Shown: in pieces, positions 18,262-26,357 of the stretch
How positions within the stretch are numbered: position 1 is the stretch's first letter
How the letters are laid out: each line of letters begins with the position of its first letter
Program-made: the position numbers and the translations under genes
The notes under the pieces: model-generated
Databases searched by the model: none
What the model saw: only the letters and a program-made list of their open reading frames with translations
Told to the model about the DNA's origin: nothing
NCBI GenBank assembly: GCA_031119205.1
Contig: JAVHYF010000026.1
Location: 1 to 64,000 of the forward strand
DNA length: 64,000 nucleotides
DNA from: Moraxellaceae bacterium
Lineage (GTDB): Bacteria; Pseudomonadota; Gammaproteobacteria; Burkholderiales; Rhodocyclaceae
Direction of reading: 5' to 3'

Positions 18262-18290
18262 AAAAAGGCCGCCTCGTGGGCGGCCTTTTT
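18262..18290. terminator. Bidirectional rho-independent terminator
   Basis: A perfect 12-bp stem AAAAAGGCCGCC/GGCGGCCTTTTT with a 5-base loop, in the 78-base gap between the convergent SDR gene and the metalloprotease-like gene. The A-run and T-run on either side allow it to work on both strands. Confidence 0.9.
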
Positions 18291-18316
18291 CATGAGCAAG
18301 GATGTCCTGGTACTCG

Positions 18317-20611
18317 TCAGGGCCGCCAGACGTAGGCAGCGCCACTGGTGACTTCCGGCACCGGTGCCGTGCGCGCGGCGCCCTGCGTGGTGTCGGTGGA
18401 CACGGCGTTGTCGACGAAGCCGTAGAACACGCCCTTGCTCAGCGACACGCCACGCAGCTCGAGGTCGCCATACACCTGGGCGGTGCCGGACAGGGTGATG
18501 CCGGTTTCAAAGGCGCCCGGCCCCATGAAGGTGGTGCCGACGCGGGCGTTGTCACGCACCGTCGTGTTGCCCTTGAGCTGGGTCAGCGCGCCGACGACGG
18601 CGTTGCCGCTGACGCTGCCGTTGTGGATCACCGCGTGGTCCTCGATGCGTGCGTTTCCGCTCACCGTTCCGCCCAGCACGCTGGCATACGGGCCGACGTA
18701 GGCCGTACTCGCTACGCTCGCCCCGGTGGCTACCCAGCCCCCGCCGTTGGGGTGACGCGTGCCCGAGTTGCTCGGGTTGGGCGCGCCGGGCTGGAAGCCT
18801 TCCGGCATCGCGCCCTGGAACTGCGCCATCCAGGGGTAGCGGTACATGGTGTAGTACATCTGGTCCCACAACACCTTGTGCATGGTGAGCGGCGCGGCCA
18901 GCACCACCATCCACAGCTCGCGGTCGCCGGTCTGCAGGCAGAAGTCCACCTCGCCATCGCTGCCACGCATCAGGCTGCTGTAGCGCGGCCGGCCATTGGC
19001 ATCCACGGCCACCACGCCCCAGCGCCAGCCGGAGTCCGGATTGGGTACCGAGGCAGGCTGGTTCTTGTAGCTGCCGAAGGCGGTATTGGCCGGGCCGGAT
19101 TGCAGCACGCCGCGGAAGGTGACCTTCACCGTCGTAGCGCCGCTGTCCGGGTACAGGCGTACCAGGTTGTAGCCCCAGCGCTGGGGGGCCCAGCTGCGCG
19201 GCACGGCGAAGCGGCGTTGCGCCGCGTCCATCGACTCCAGCTTCGTCACCCGCAGGCGGCGGTCACCGCTGCGATCGGCGTAGCTGCCGTAGCGGCTGCG
19301 ATAGACGCTGCCCTGGTCGCTGCCGTCATGGTTGCGATAGTCCCAGGTCACGTTGTGCATGGCCCATTGGCCGAACACATCGTTGAGCTGCGCGACCGAC
19401 CAACCCATGTTGCGCGCCAGCACGCTGAAGGGGTCTTCGTCGCGCCAGCCGCTCTGGCCCGGTTTCAGCGACTTCGTCCAGATGTCGTTCACCGCCGCGT
19501 AGCAGTACTTGTCCTTCACGAACTCCCAGAATTGCCAGTTGCAGTAGCGGTTACGCGTGGAGCCGAAGTACACGTGCGGATAGTTCACCTGCATCTCGGA
19601 GCAGTGTGTCTCGCCACGATGCTCATCTACCTGGTGGGCCATCCAGTTGGCATGGCTCTCCCACAGCCAGCCGGTGTATTGCGAATCGCGCATGCCGCGT
19701 GACGACCCCTGCAGGGCGTGGGCGAATTCATGCGCCAGGCCCCAGCGGTCGGCCAGCGCACCCGGCCCGATCCACATACCCATGTCGCGCTCGCCGGTGA
19801 CGCCACCGGAAAGGCCGAAGTCGCTCTGGATGTGGATGTTCACCTTGTACTTGGTGGCCGTGTCGCAATACGGCTCGGTGAAGCCCACCTTGTCCATGTA
19901 GGTGGTCCACACCTTCTCCAGCATGGTCGCGGCGTTCTGCGCAGCCGCCACGGTGGTGGTCGTGCCGCTCCAGCGGAAGGCGAAGTGGGCGGACTCGTAC
20001 TGCACCGCCGGCATGCCGGACGGGTTGGTGATGCCCCACTGGCCGGGTGTGCATACCGGCTTGCTGACTGTGCAGGACGGCCAGCTGGCGCTGCTGCCGG
20101 CGCTGCACATGCCACCGCCACCGGACGAGGAGGATGACGACGAGCCGGTGCCACCGGAGGACGAGCTGGAGGAGGAACTCGACGAGGAACTCGATGACGT
20201 GCTCGACGAAGAGCTTGAGGAGCTGCTCGATGAGCTTCCAGCGCCTGACGAGCTGGAGCTGGACGAACTGCTGCTCGAAGACGAGCTCGACGAACTGGAG
20301 GAGGAAGACGAGGACGAGGATGAAGACGAGGATGAGGAAGACGAAGCGCCCCCCGTCGGCACCGAGCATTCATTCACGCCGCCATTCACCCGCGTGCCGA
20401 AAGTGGCGGTGCCGCACACGAAGCTGCCGGTGAGCTGTTTGTAGACAAAGCGGTCGGCGCGGCCGAAAGCCACCAGCGTGCTGCTGGCGACTGAACAGTT
20501 CGCACCTTCCTTGCAGATCGTGACGTAACCCTTGGGGCGGTTGGCGGCATGCGCTGGCAATGCGAGCGCAGCCAGCATGACGGCCAGCCCGGCCGCATGA
20601 AGGCGTTTCAT
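18317..20611 (-). CDS. Secreted Svx/AvrXca-like protein: N-terminal module, poly-Ser linker, HEXXH domain, beta-helix tail
   Basis: A 764-residue exported protein. A Sec signal (residues 1-22, ending ALPAHA) is followed by a Cys-containing module (GYVTICKEGANCSV...VAFGRADRFVYKQLTGSFVC) like those attached to secreted plant-polymer enzymes. A serine-rich linker occupies about residues 90-165. The central domain carries HEFAH at about 294-298, a zinc-metallopeptidase HEXXH signature. Residues about 620-730 contain hexapeptide-like repeats (NARIEDHAVIHNGSVSGNAVV) typical of a left-handed beta-helix. Domain order resembles Svx/AvrXca virulence-avirulence proteins of plant pathogens; substrate and activity are unknown. 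Confidence 0.75.
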   Translation of the reverse strand: MKRLHAAGLAVMLAALALPAHAANRPKGYVTICKEGANCSVASSTLVAFGRADRFVYKQLTGSFVCGTATFGTRVNGGVNECSVPTGGASSSSSSSSSSSSSSSSSSSSSSSSSSSSSSSSSGAGSSSSSSSSSSSSTSSSSSSSSSSSSSSGGTGSSSSSSSGGGGMCSAGSSASWPSCTVSKPVCTPGQWGITNPSGMPAVQYESAHFAFRWSGTTTTVAAAQNAATMLEKVWTTYMDKVGFTEPYCDTATKYKVNIHIQSDFGLSGGVTGERDMGMWIGPGALADRWGLAHEFAHALQGSSRGMRDSQYTGWLWESHANWMAHQVDEHRGETHCSEMQVNYPHVYFGSTRNRYCNWQFWEFVKDKYCYAAVNDIWTKSLKPGQSGWRDEDPFSVLARNMGWSVAQLNDVFGQWAMHNVTWDYRNHDGSDQGSVYRSRYGSYADRSGDRRLRVTKLESMDAAQRRFAVPRSWAPQRWGYNLVRLYPDSGATTVKVTFRGVLQSGPANTAFGSYKNQPASVPNPDSGWRWGVVAVDANGRPRYSSLMRGSDGEVDFCLQTGDRELWMVVLAAPLTMHKVLWDQMYYTMYRYPWMAQFQGAMPEGFQPGAPNPSNSGTRHPNGGGWVATGASVASTAYVGPYASVLGGTVSGNARIEDHAVIHNGSVSGNAVVGALTQLKGNTTVRDNARVGTTFMGPGAFETGITLSGTAQVYGDLELRGVSLSKGVFYGFVDNAVSTDTTQGAARTAPVPEVTSGAAYVWRP

Positions 20612-20864
20612 CTGACTCTCCTTGAATGTCCTGTGTCGCGCAGGCTGGCGCAGTTGCAGCGCGCCGGCCCGCCCTGGTGCCGGTCATGCAGGAATTGTGG
20701 TCAGCGCCCATGCGCGGACAAGCGCCGGCGGCCCACGGGCATCCGGGCCGGATTGACGGTCAGGGGAGTCGGAGAAAAAAGAGAAAAACGGAAAAACAGG
20801 AAGATGCGGTAGCGAGGCGAGGACTGCTTCCGCGCCTCCCGTCGCTCACGTTGCTTCGCGTTGT

Positions 20865-22052
20865 CTAGGACTGCTGCGGTACTTTGCTGCGCAGCCAGCC
20901 CACCCAGGCCTGCCAGCTCGCCACGCAGGCCACGCAGCCCACGCCAATGAACACCGGCACCGCGCCGAACACGCCGGCCACGCTGCCGTAGAGCGACGGC
21001 GCGGTGAGGCCCACGGTGTTGCCCATCATCGAGCGCAGGCCGGCACCTTCGCCTGCCTTGCCCTCCGGCATGGCGCGGTAGATCAGGCTCAGCACGCTGG
21101 GCTGGCCGGTGGCCTGTGCCATGCCCAGTGCGCAACCGAGCGCAGCCAGGAGATACACGCTGTATGCAAATGGCAACAGCAGGAAGGCGCCACCGATCAC
21201 GCCGTAGGCCAGCACCAGCAATTGCCACTCGCTGAACTGCCGGGACAGCCAGGGCAGGATGATGCGCATGCCGAAGGTGCCGACCGCCAGTGCGGACATC
21301 ACCATGCCGATGGCGGTGGCAGAGAAACCGCGCTCGTGGCCCAGCACCGGCATCATGAAAGTGAAGCCGTCATGCGCCATCGACAGCACCATGGCCAATA
21401 GGTAGATGCGCAGCACCCGGGGGTCGCTGAACACCATGCGCACCACGCTTTCGCCCTTGGCCTTGTCCTTGCGCGGGTCGCCGGCGTCGCCCGGTACGTC
21501 GACGCAGAACGACACGACGAGGCTGCAGCCGACGATGACCGCCATCGTGCCGTAGGCGGCGGCAAAGCCATGGTGGTCGATCATGTAGCCGGCCACCGTC
21601 GGCCCGCCCACGGCAGCTACCGAGTTGCCCATCGACAGCCAGGCCAGCATGCCCACGCGATCACCGTCGCGCTCGAAGGGCATCATGCTCACCGCCACGT
21701 TGGCGGCCAGCATGTAGCTGGCGAAGCCCAGCCCGCACAGCATGGCACTGGCCATCACGGTGGCCATCTGCGGCAGCAGGGCGGGGGCGATCAGGCCGCT
21801 GACCATCAGCACCTGGCTGACGCGCATCACGAAGCGCGCGCCGGCGCGGTCGATCCAGCGACCCATCAGCAAGGACAGGAAGGCCGGCAGCAAGGCATAG
21901 GCGCTGTAGGCCAGGCCGGCGAGCAGTGCCGAGTCGCTGGTCTTCAGCATGAAGAGGGACGCCGTGATGCGGCCACCGCCCATGGTGATGTGGGCGAGCA
22001 TGGAAACCGCGATCAGGGAAAAGAGCTGTAGCTGGTTGCGCGAGAGCTGCAT
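20865..22052 (-). CDS. MFS transporter (copy 1 of a tandem pair)
   Basis: A 395-residue major-facilitator protein with about 12 hydrophobic helices. The RWIDRAGARFVMR loop after helix 2 is a version of the MFS motif A. Substrate unknown. It is a close paralogue of the gene at 22249-23436: same length, same start (MQLSRNQ-QLFSLIAVSMLAH), same central loop (DVPGDAGDPRKDKAKGESVVRMVFSDP against DVPGGAGAPRKDKAKGDSVVRMVFSDP, in part). Downstream on the minus strand is a T-rich tract (complement of 20774-20808). Confidence 0.85.
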   Translation of the reverse strand: MQLSRNQLQLFSLIAVSMLAHITMGGGRITASLFMLKTSDSALLAGLAYSAYALLPAFLSLLMGRWIDRAGARFVMRVSQVLMVSGLIAPALLPQMATVMASAMLCGLGFASYMLAANVAVSMMPFERDGDRVGMLAWLSMGNSVAAVGGPTVAGYMIDHHGFAAAYGTMAVIVGCSLVVSFCVDVPGDAGDPRKDKAKGESVVRMVFSDPRVLRIYLLAMVLSMAHDGFTFMMPVLGHERGFSATAIGMVMSALAVGTFGMRIILPWLSRQFSEWQLLVLAYGVIGGAFLLLPFAYSVYLLAALGCALGMAQATGQPSVLSLIYRAMPEGKAGEGAGLRSMMGNTVGLTAPSLYGSVAGVFGAVPVFIGVGCVACVASWQAWVGWLRSKVPQQS

Positions 22053-22248
22053 CGGTCCGATTGTAAGACAAACACGCGGTTCTCATTCGTCATGGCGCCG
22101 CAGAGGCTCGGCACGGGCGCTGCGCTCAACCCAACCTACGTCCACAGCGAGGCGCTACGCAGAAGGCGGTAGGTTGGGTTGAGCGCAGCGACTTGTGCAG
22201 AGCTTGCCGAAGCAAGCCCAACATCCCACGTACCGGCAGCCGCGTAGT
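22053..22248. repeat. 19-bp inverted repeat, copy 1 of a dispersed element
   Basis: Arms TGCGCTCAACCCAACCTAC at 22121-22139 and its exact complement at 22169-22187, with a 29-base spacer. The right arm continues to about 22224; that 56-base stretch recurs almost exactly, reverse-complemented, at 48709-48763. The element fills most of the gap between the two MFS genes and would fold into a hairpin in their transcript. Confidence 0.75.
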
Positions 22249-23436
22249 TCAGCTTGCCTGCGCCGCCTTGCTCCTCAACCCGCCCAGCCGCGACTGCCAG
22301 GCTGCCACGCAGGCAATGCCGCCCACGCCGATGAACACCGGCACCGCGCCGAACAGGCCGGAGATCGCACCGAAGGCCGATGGCGCCGTGAGGCCCATCG
22401 TATTGCCCATTGCCGAGCGCAGGCCCGCGCCTTCGCCGGCTTTCTCCGGTGGCATGGCGCGGTAGATCAGGCTCAGGATGTTCGGTTGCCCCGCACCCGC
22501 CGCGAAGCCGAGGAAGAAACCGATGCTGGCGTGCACGTAGCTGTTGCTCGCGAAGGGCAGCAGCAGGAAACCGGTGGCCAGGATGCCGTAGGCGCTGGTC
22601 AGCATCTGCCATTCCGTCATGTGGCGCGACAGCAGCGGCAGCAGCGCACGCACGGCGAAGCTGCCCACCGCGAAGGCCGACATGATCATGCCGATGGTGG
22701 TGGCCGAGAAGCCGCGCTCGTGGCCCAGCACCGGCGTCATGAAGGAGAAGCAGTCGAAGCTCACCGAGATGCCCATCGCCAGCAGGTAGATGCGCAGCAG
22801 GGCAGGGTCGGAGAACACCATGCGCACGACGCTGTCGCCCTTCGCCTTGTCCTTGCGCGGCGCGCCGGCACCGCCGGGCACATCCACGCAGAACGACACC
22901 ACCAGGCTGGCCGCGACGATCAGCGCCAGCGCGAGGTAGGCCGCGCGGAAGCCGGACCAGTCGATCATCAGGCCCGCGATGGCCGGGCCGCCGACCGCCG
23001 CCACCGAGTTGCCCATCGCCAGCCAGCCCAGCATGCCCACGCGCTCGCCGTGGTGCTCGAAGGGCATCAGGCTCACCGCCACGTTGGCTGCCAGCAGGTA
23101 GCTCGCGAAGCCCAGGCCGCAGATCATGGACGTCAGCATCACCACCCACGGACCCGGCACCACCGCTGGCACGGCCAGGCCGACGACCATCAGCGCCTGG
23201 CTCACGCGCATTACGTAGCGCGCGCCCACCCGGTCGATCCACTTGCCCATCGCCAGCGACAGCAGCACCGGCAGCACGCTGTACGCGCTGTAGGCCAGGC
23301 CGGCGAGCAACTGGGAATTGTTGTGCTTCAGCATGAACAGCGAAGCGGTGATGCGACCCCCGCCCATCGTCACGTGGGCGAGCATGGACACGGCGATCAG
23401 GGAAAAGAGCTGGACCTGGTTGCGGCTGAGTTGCAT
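22249..23436 (-). CDS. MFS transporter (copy 2 of a tandem pair)
   Basis: A 395-residue paralogue of the downstream MFS gene, with 12 predicted helices and the loop KWIDRVGARYVMR. The start at 23436 (MQLSRNQ) is chosen because it aligns with the start of its paralogue; a longer frame upstream has no homologous sequence. The pair most likely arose by local duplication and has since diverged, chiefly in helices 5-6 and the C-terminus. A shared ATTGTAAGACA stretch lies just upstream of both starts. Confidence 0.85.
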   Translation of the reverse strand: MQLSRNQVQLFSLIAVSMLAHVTMGGGRITASLFMLKHNNSQLLAGLAYSAYSVLPVLLSLAMGKWIDRVGARYVMRVSQALMVVGLAVPAVVPGPWVVMLTSMICGLGFASYLLAANVAVSLMPFEHHGERVGMLGWLAMGNSVAAVGGPAIAGLMIDWSGFRAAYLALALIVAASLVVSFCVDVPGGAGAPRKDKAKGDSVVRMVFSDPALLRIYLLAMGISVSFDCFSFMTPVLGHERGFSATTIGMIMSAFAVGSFAVRALLPLLSRHMTEWQMLTSAYGILATGFLLLPFASNSYVHASIGFFLGFAAGAGQPNILSLIYRAMPPEKAGEGAGLRSAMGNTMGLTAPSAFGAISGLFGAVPVFIGVGGIACVAAWQSRLGGLRSKAAQAS

Positions 23437-23554
23437 CCCGGCAATTGTAAGACAGCAGCCTTGCCGCTGCCATACAAGTCGCGTGGCGTAGGCTTGGCGC
23501 TCGTCAAACCCGGCAGGATCATCCCCGCCGGATAGCCCGCGGGAGAAGCAGCGA

Positions 23555-23992
23555 ATGAGCAAGCCAGACGCAGGAGCAGGCCCGGCAGCACCTGAACTCA
23601 TCACGGAAAAGATCGCCAACCTCGGCGACTGGCGCGGCGCCACGCTGGCGCGCATGCGCAAGCTGATCCACGAGGCCGACCCGGACGTGGTGGAGGAAGT
23701 GAAGTGGGGCGGCACGCCGGTGTGGTCGCACGACGGCATCCTGTGCACCGGCGAGACCTACAAGAGCGTCGTGAAGCTGACCTTCGCCAAGGGCGCATCG
23801 CTGCCGGACCCGTCCTGTGTCTTCAACGCCAGCCTGGAAGGGAACGCGCGGCGTGCCATCGACATTCCCGAGGGTGGGCAGGTGGACGAGGCTGCGTTCA
23901 AGGCGCTGATCCGGGAAGCGGTTGCGCTCAATGTCGCCAGCAAGGCCGCGAAGAAAACCGCAAAGAAGCCGGCAAGCAAAGTGAAGGAGTGA
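23555..23992 (+). CDS. DUF1801-domain protein
   Basis: A 145-residue cytoplasmic protein. The segment MRKLIHEADPDVVEEVKWGGTPVWSHDGILC is characteristic of DUF1801 (YdhG-like, fold related to Fe-S/frataxin-like proteins), and residues SVVKLTFAKGASLPDP are the usual middle strand. A lysine-rich tail (AKKTAKKPASK) could bind nucleic acid or be disordered. Function not established for the family. A GGGAGAAG sequence sits before the ATG. Confidence 0.8.
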   Translation: MSKPDAGAGPAAPELITEKIANLGDWRGATLARMRKLIHEADPDVVEEVKWGGTPVWSHDGILCTGETYKSVVKLTFAKGASLPDPSCVFNASLEGNARRAIDIPEGGQVDEAAFKALIREAVALNVASKAAKKTAKKPASKVKE

Positions 23993-24018
23993 GCGAAGGA
24001 ATGAGTGAAGGAATGAGC

Positions 24019-24450
24019 ATGCAGACCCCCGTCGAAGCCGCAGCCTCCCTGCTGCAATCCTATGCCCGCGCCGTGCTGGACAAAGACGTGCAGGCCTTTG
24101 CCGATCTCTACCACCCTGACGTCTGCATCTTCGACACCTGGGGGGTGTGGAGCTACGACGATGCGCAAGCGTGGGCCGGCATGGCGCGGGAATGGTTCGC
24201 TGCGCTGCCTGCCACGGAGCGTGTTGTCGTCACCTGGGACGGACTGCAGGCCCGCCAGTTCGGCGACGCCCTGTCCGTGCAGGCCTTCCTCACCTACACC
24301 GCGATGACGGACCAGGGCGAGAAAATCCGCGCCATGACCAATCGCCTGAGCTGGGTCGTGCAGCGCGACGGCGACGCGTTGCAGGTGGTGCACGAACACA
24401 CCTCCGCACCGGCGGATCACGAGTCAGGGAAGGTCATCCTGCAGCGCTGA
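24019..24450 (+). CDS. SnoaL/NTF2-like domain protein (SgcJ/ketosteroid-isomerase type)
   Basis: A 143-residue protein of the NTF2-like fold: LLQSYARAVLDKDVQAFADLYHPDVCIFDTW at the start and a beta-strand pattern to the end. Members bind small hydrophobic ligands or catalyse isomerisations; the role here is unknown. The start at 24019 has AAGGA six bases upstream. In-frame ATGs at 24001 and 24013 are also possible because the unit GGAATGAGTGAA is repeated. It follows the DUF1801 gene by 26 bases. Confidence 0.75.
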   Translation: MQTPVEAAASLLQSYARAVLDKDVQAFADLYHPDVCIFDTWGVWSYDDAQAWAGMAREWFAALPATERVVVTWDGLQARQFGDALSVQAFLTYTAMTDQGEKIRAMTNRLSWVVQRDGDALQVVHEHTSAPADHESGKVILQR

Positions 24451-24516
24451 CACGGAAGGCCGCCATGCCGCGGCCCTTGCACTCGGCAGGGAAGATGTCC
24501 GAGGTGAAGGGGAAAG

Positions 24517-24924
24517 ATGAAGCCATCGCATGCAGATATCATTCACGCGGCCAACACCGCGCTCATCGTCGAAGGGCGGCTGGATGCCATCGGCGAGTTC
24601 TTCGCGCCGGGCTACGTCGCTCACTTCACTGGCACCGACCTCGCCGCTGGCCATGACTCGGTGCGACGCGTCATCAGCGCGATCCGCAGTGCCTTCTCCG
24701 ACATCGCGCTGGAGGTGGACGTCCTCGTCGAATCCGCCGACCGCATCGCCTGGCTGCGCACAGTGTCCGGCGTGCAGACCGGAAGCTTCAAAGGCTTCCC
24801 CGCCAGCGACAAGCCGTTCCGCTGGCGCGACATGGTGGCCAGCGAAATCCGCGATGGCCGGATCGTGCAGGAATGGGTGGTCACCGACCTGGCGGAACAG
24901 TTGCTGCTGGCGCGCAAGCGCTGA
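24517..24924 (+). CDS. SnoaL-like polyketide cyclase/ester cyclase family protein
   Basis: A 135-residue protein of the SnoaL-like branch of the NTF2 fold. Features are EFFAPGYVAHFTGTDLAAGHDSVRRVI near the N-terminus and DMVASEIRDGRIVQEWVVTD, the usual closing strands. Named after polyketide cyclases, but most bacterial members are of unknown function and no polyketide genes are nearby. Probably co-transcribed with the preceding NTF2-like gene. Confidence 0.75.
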   Translation: MKPSHADIIHAANTALIVEGRLDAIGEFFAPGYVAHFTGTDLAAGHDSVRRVISAIRSAFSDIALEVDVLVESADRIAWLRTVSGVQTGSFKGFPASDKPFRWRDMVASEIRDGRIVQEWVVTDLAEQLLLARKR

Positions 24925-25334
24925 GTCCGGGACGAACGTTCCAGAGGCAACGTCACTGGCTTCCCGCCTTCGCGGCAACGACGAAGGAGGCAGCGTCCGT
25001 TGATCCCGGCCTCAAGCCGGAAGCATCGCCGTCACCTGCACGCTTGCGCGAGAGCTGGATAGCGGCTCCGCCCGTCGATCCCGTCATTCCCGCGCAGGCG
25101 GGAATCCAGCGACTTCGCATCTGCGTTCGAGACACCCCGATGCGCTCCACGCCGCATCCCGCGATGTTGCTGCCATGTAAAGCTGTGTACGGCCCCGAAC
25201 TCGCCTTGCTGCCGCGAGTCGAACCACGCGCCACAAGGTGCATCCTTCCGCCCGCGCCCACCCAAAACACCCAGACACGGCTCCCTCACGAGCCAAAGTG
25301 CCTTCATACAAGTGCCCAGACCAGTACCACGACC
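24925..25334. repeat. Intergenic region with two palindromic repeats
   Basis: No gene seen. A copy of the common proteobacterial palindrome GTCATTCCCGC...GCGGGAATCCAGCGAC lies at 25083-25112, and a degenerate copy (CGTCACTGGCTTCCCGCCTTCGCGGCAACGACG) at 24951-24983. The region ends with the untranslated leader of the YbbA-like gene. Confidence 0.65.
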
Positions 25335-26063
25335 ATGATCGACCTCCACGGCGTTTCCATGCACTACAGCCTGGGCGCGGCACGCATCGACGTGCTGCGC
25401 GAGGTAAGCCTCCACATTCCGCGCGGGCAGAGCCTCGCCATCGCCGGGCCGTCCGGCTCCGGCAAAACCTCGCTGCTCCTGCTGCTCGCCGGGCTGGAGC
25501 GGCCCGCGGCGGGGCGCATCGTGCTGGACGGTCAGCCGCTGGATGCGCTGGACCGCGACGCGCTGGCCGATTTGCGGCGCGACCATGTCGGCATCGTCTT
25601 CCAGTCCTTCCACCTCGTCGCCAGCCTCACCGCGCTGGACAACGTGGCGCTGCCGCTGCAGATCGCCGGGCAGCGTGACGCCGCAGCGCGTGCCCGCGCG
25701 CAGCTGGAGCGCGTCGGCCTCGGCGCGCGGCTGGACCACTACCCGGCGCAGCTCTCCGGTGGCGAACAGCAACGCGTGGCGATCGCCCGCGCGCTGGTGC
25801 ACAAGCCGAAGTTGCTGCTCGCCGACGAACCGACCGGCAACCTCGATGACCACACAGGTGAAGGCGTGCGCAAGCTGCTGCTGGATCTCAACCACGAGAT
25901 AGGCACGACCATGGTGCTGGTGACGCACGACCTCGACTTCGCCGCGCGCTGCGACCGCGTGCTGCGCCTGCATGACGGGCAACTGCACGAATGGAAGCCG
26001 GTGGCGGAGCAGGGCGGTGGTGTCGATGTGAATGTCGCGGTGGAGTCCCAGACATGCCAATGA
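25335..26063 (+). CDS. YbbA-like ABC transporter ATP-binding protein
   Basis: A 242-residue LolD/YbbA-type ATPase. Walker A GPSGSGKT is at residues 38-45, the Q-loop is in GIVFQSFHL, the signature is LSGGEQQR and Walker B is [13 protein letters not shown]. It energises the large permease encoded 294 bases downstream. The C-terminal tail (about 25 residues after the H-loop domain, rich in V and G) is unusual. The ATG at 25335 gives the normal family length; the frame extends upstream without homology. Confidence 0.88.
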   Translation: MIDLHGVSMHYSLGAARIDVLREVSLHIPRGQSLAIAGPSGSGKTSLLLLLAGLERPAAGRIVLDGQPLDALDRDALADLRRDHVGIVFQSFHLVASLTALDNVALPLQIAGQRDAAARARAQLERVGLGARLDHYPAQLSGGEQQRVAIARALVHKPKLLLADEPTGNLDDHTGEGVRKLLLDLNHEIGTTMVLVTHDLDFAARCDRVLRLHDGQLHEWKPVAEQGGGVDVNVAVESQTCQ

Positions 26064-26357
26064 CGGCGCCGGAGCGTCATGCGCGTAGCGGTTCTGCACT
26101 CCCTCCGTCGTGCCTGTGTAGTCAGGCGCATGGCGGTGTTCATGCCTTCGTTTGCAACGCAACGACACTGGATTCCTGCCTTCGCAGGAATGACGGAGCG
26201 ATAGGACGTCGCGGGAGAGCGCCGCTGCGGACGGACGCAACGTTCAGCCACACAACCCCCAACCCGTCGCTCCTGCGTAGGCAGGAGCCCAGCGACGTTT
26301 GTCGCCTTCAGGCGTTCCGTCGGGCTCCCATAAACCGTCTTGCGTCGTCTCTTTCAC
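26064..26357. repeat. Two palindromic repeats between the YbbA- and YbbP-like genes
   Basis: CACTGGATTCCTGCCTTCGCAGGAATGACGG (26166-26195) and GTCGCTCCTGCGTAGGCAGGAGCCCAGCGAC (26265-26297) belong to the same family as the repeats at 25083, 32961, 33021, 33563 and 33661. They split what is usually a tightly spaced ATPase-permease pair, so they were probably inserted after the operon formed. Confidence 0.65.

Noticed and set aside
19902-20444. Plus-strand frame encoding a Glu/Asp-rich protein
   Set aside because: It is the complement of the poly-serine linker codons of the secreted HEXXH protein; acidic runs here are a by-product of TCC/TCG/AGC serine codons.
20774-20808. A-rich tract considered as a promoter UP element for the metalloprotease-like gene
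   Set aside because: It is about 160 bases upstream of that start without recognisable -35/-10 boxes, and it is equally explained as a T-rich end of the MFS transcript.
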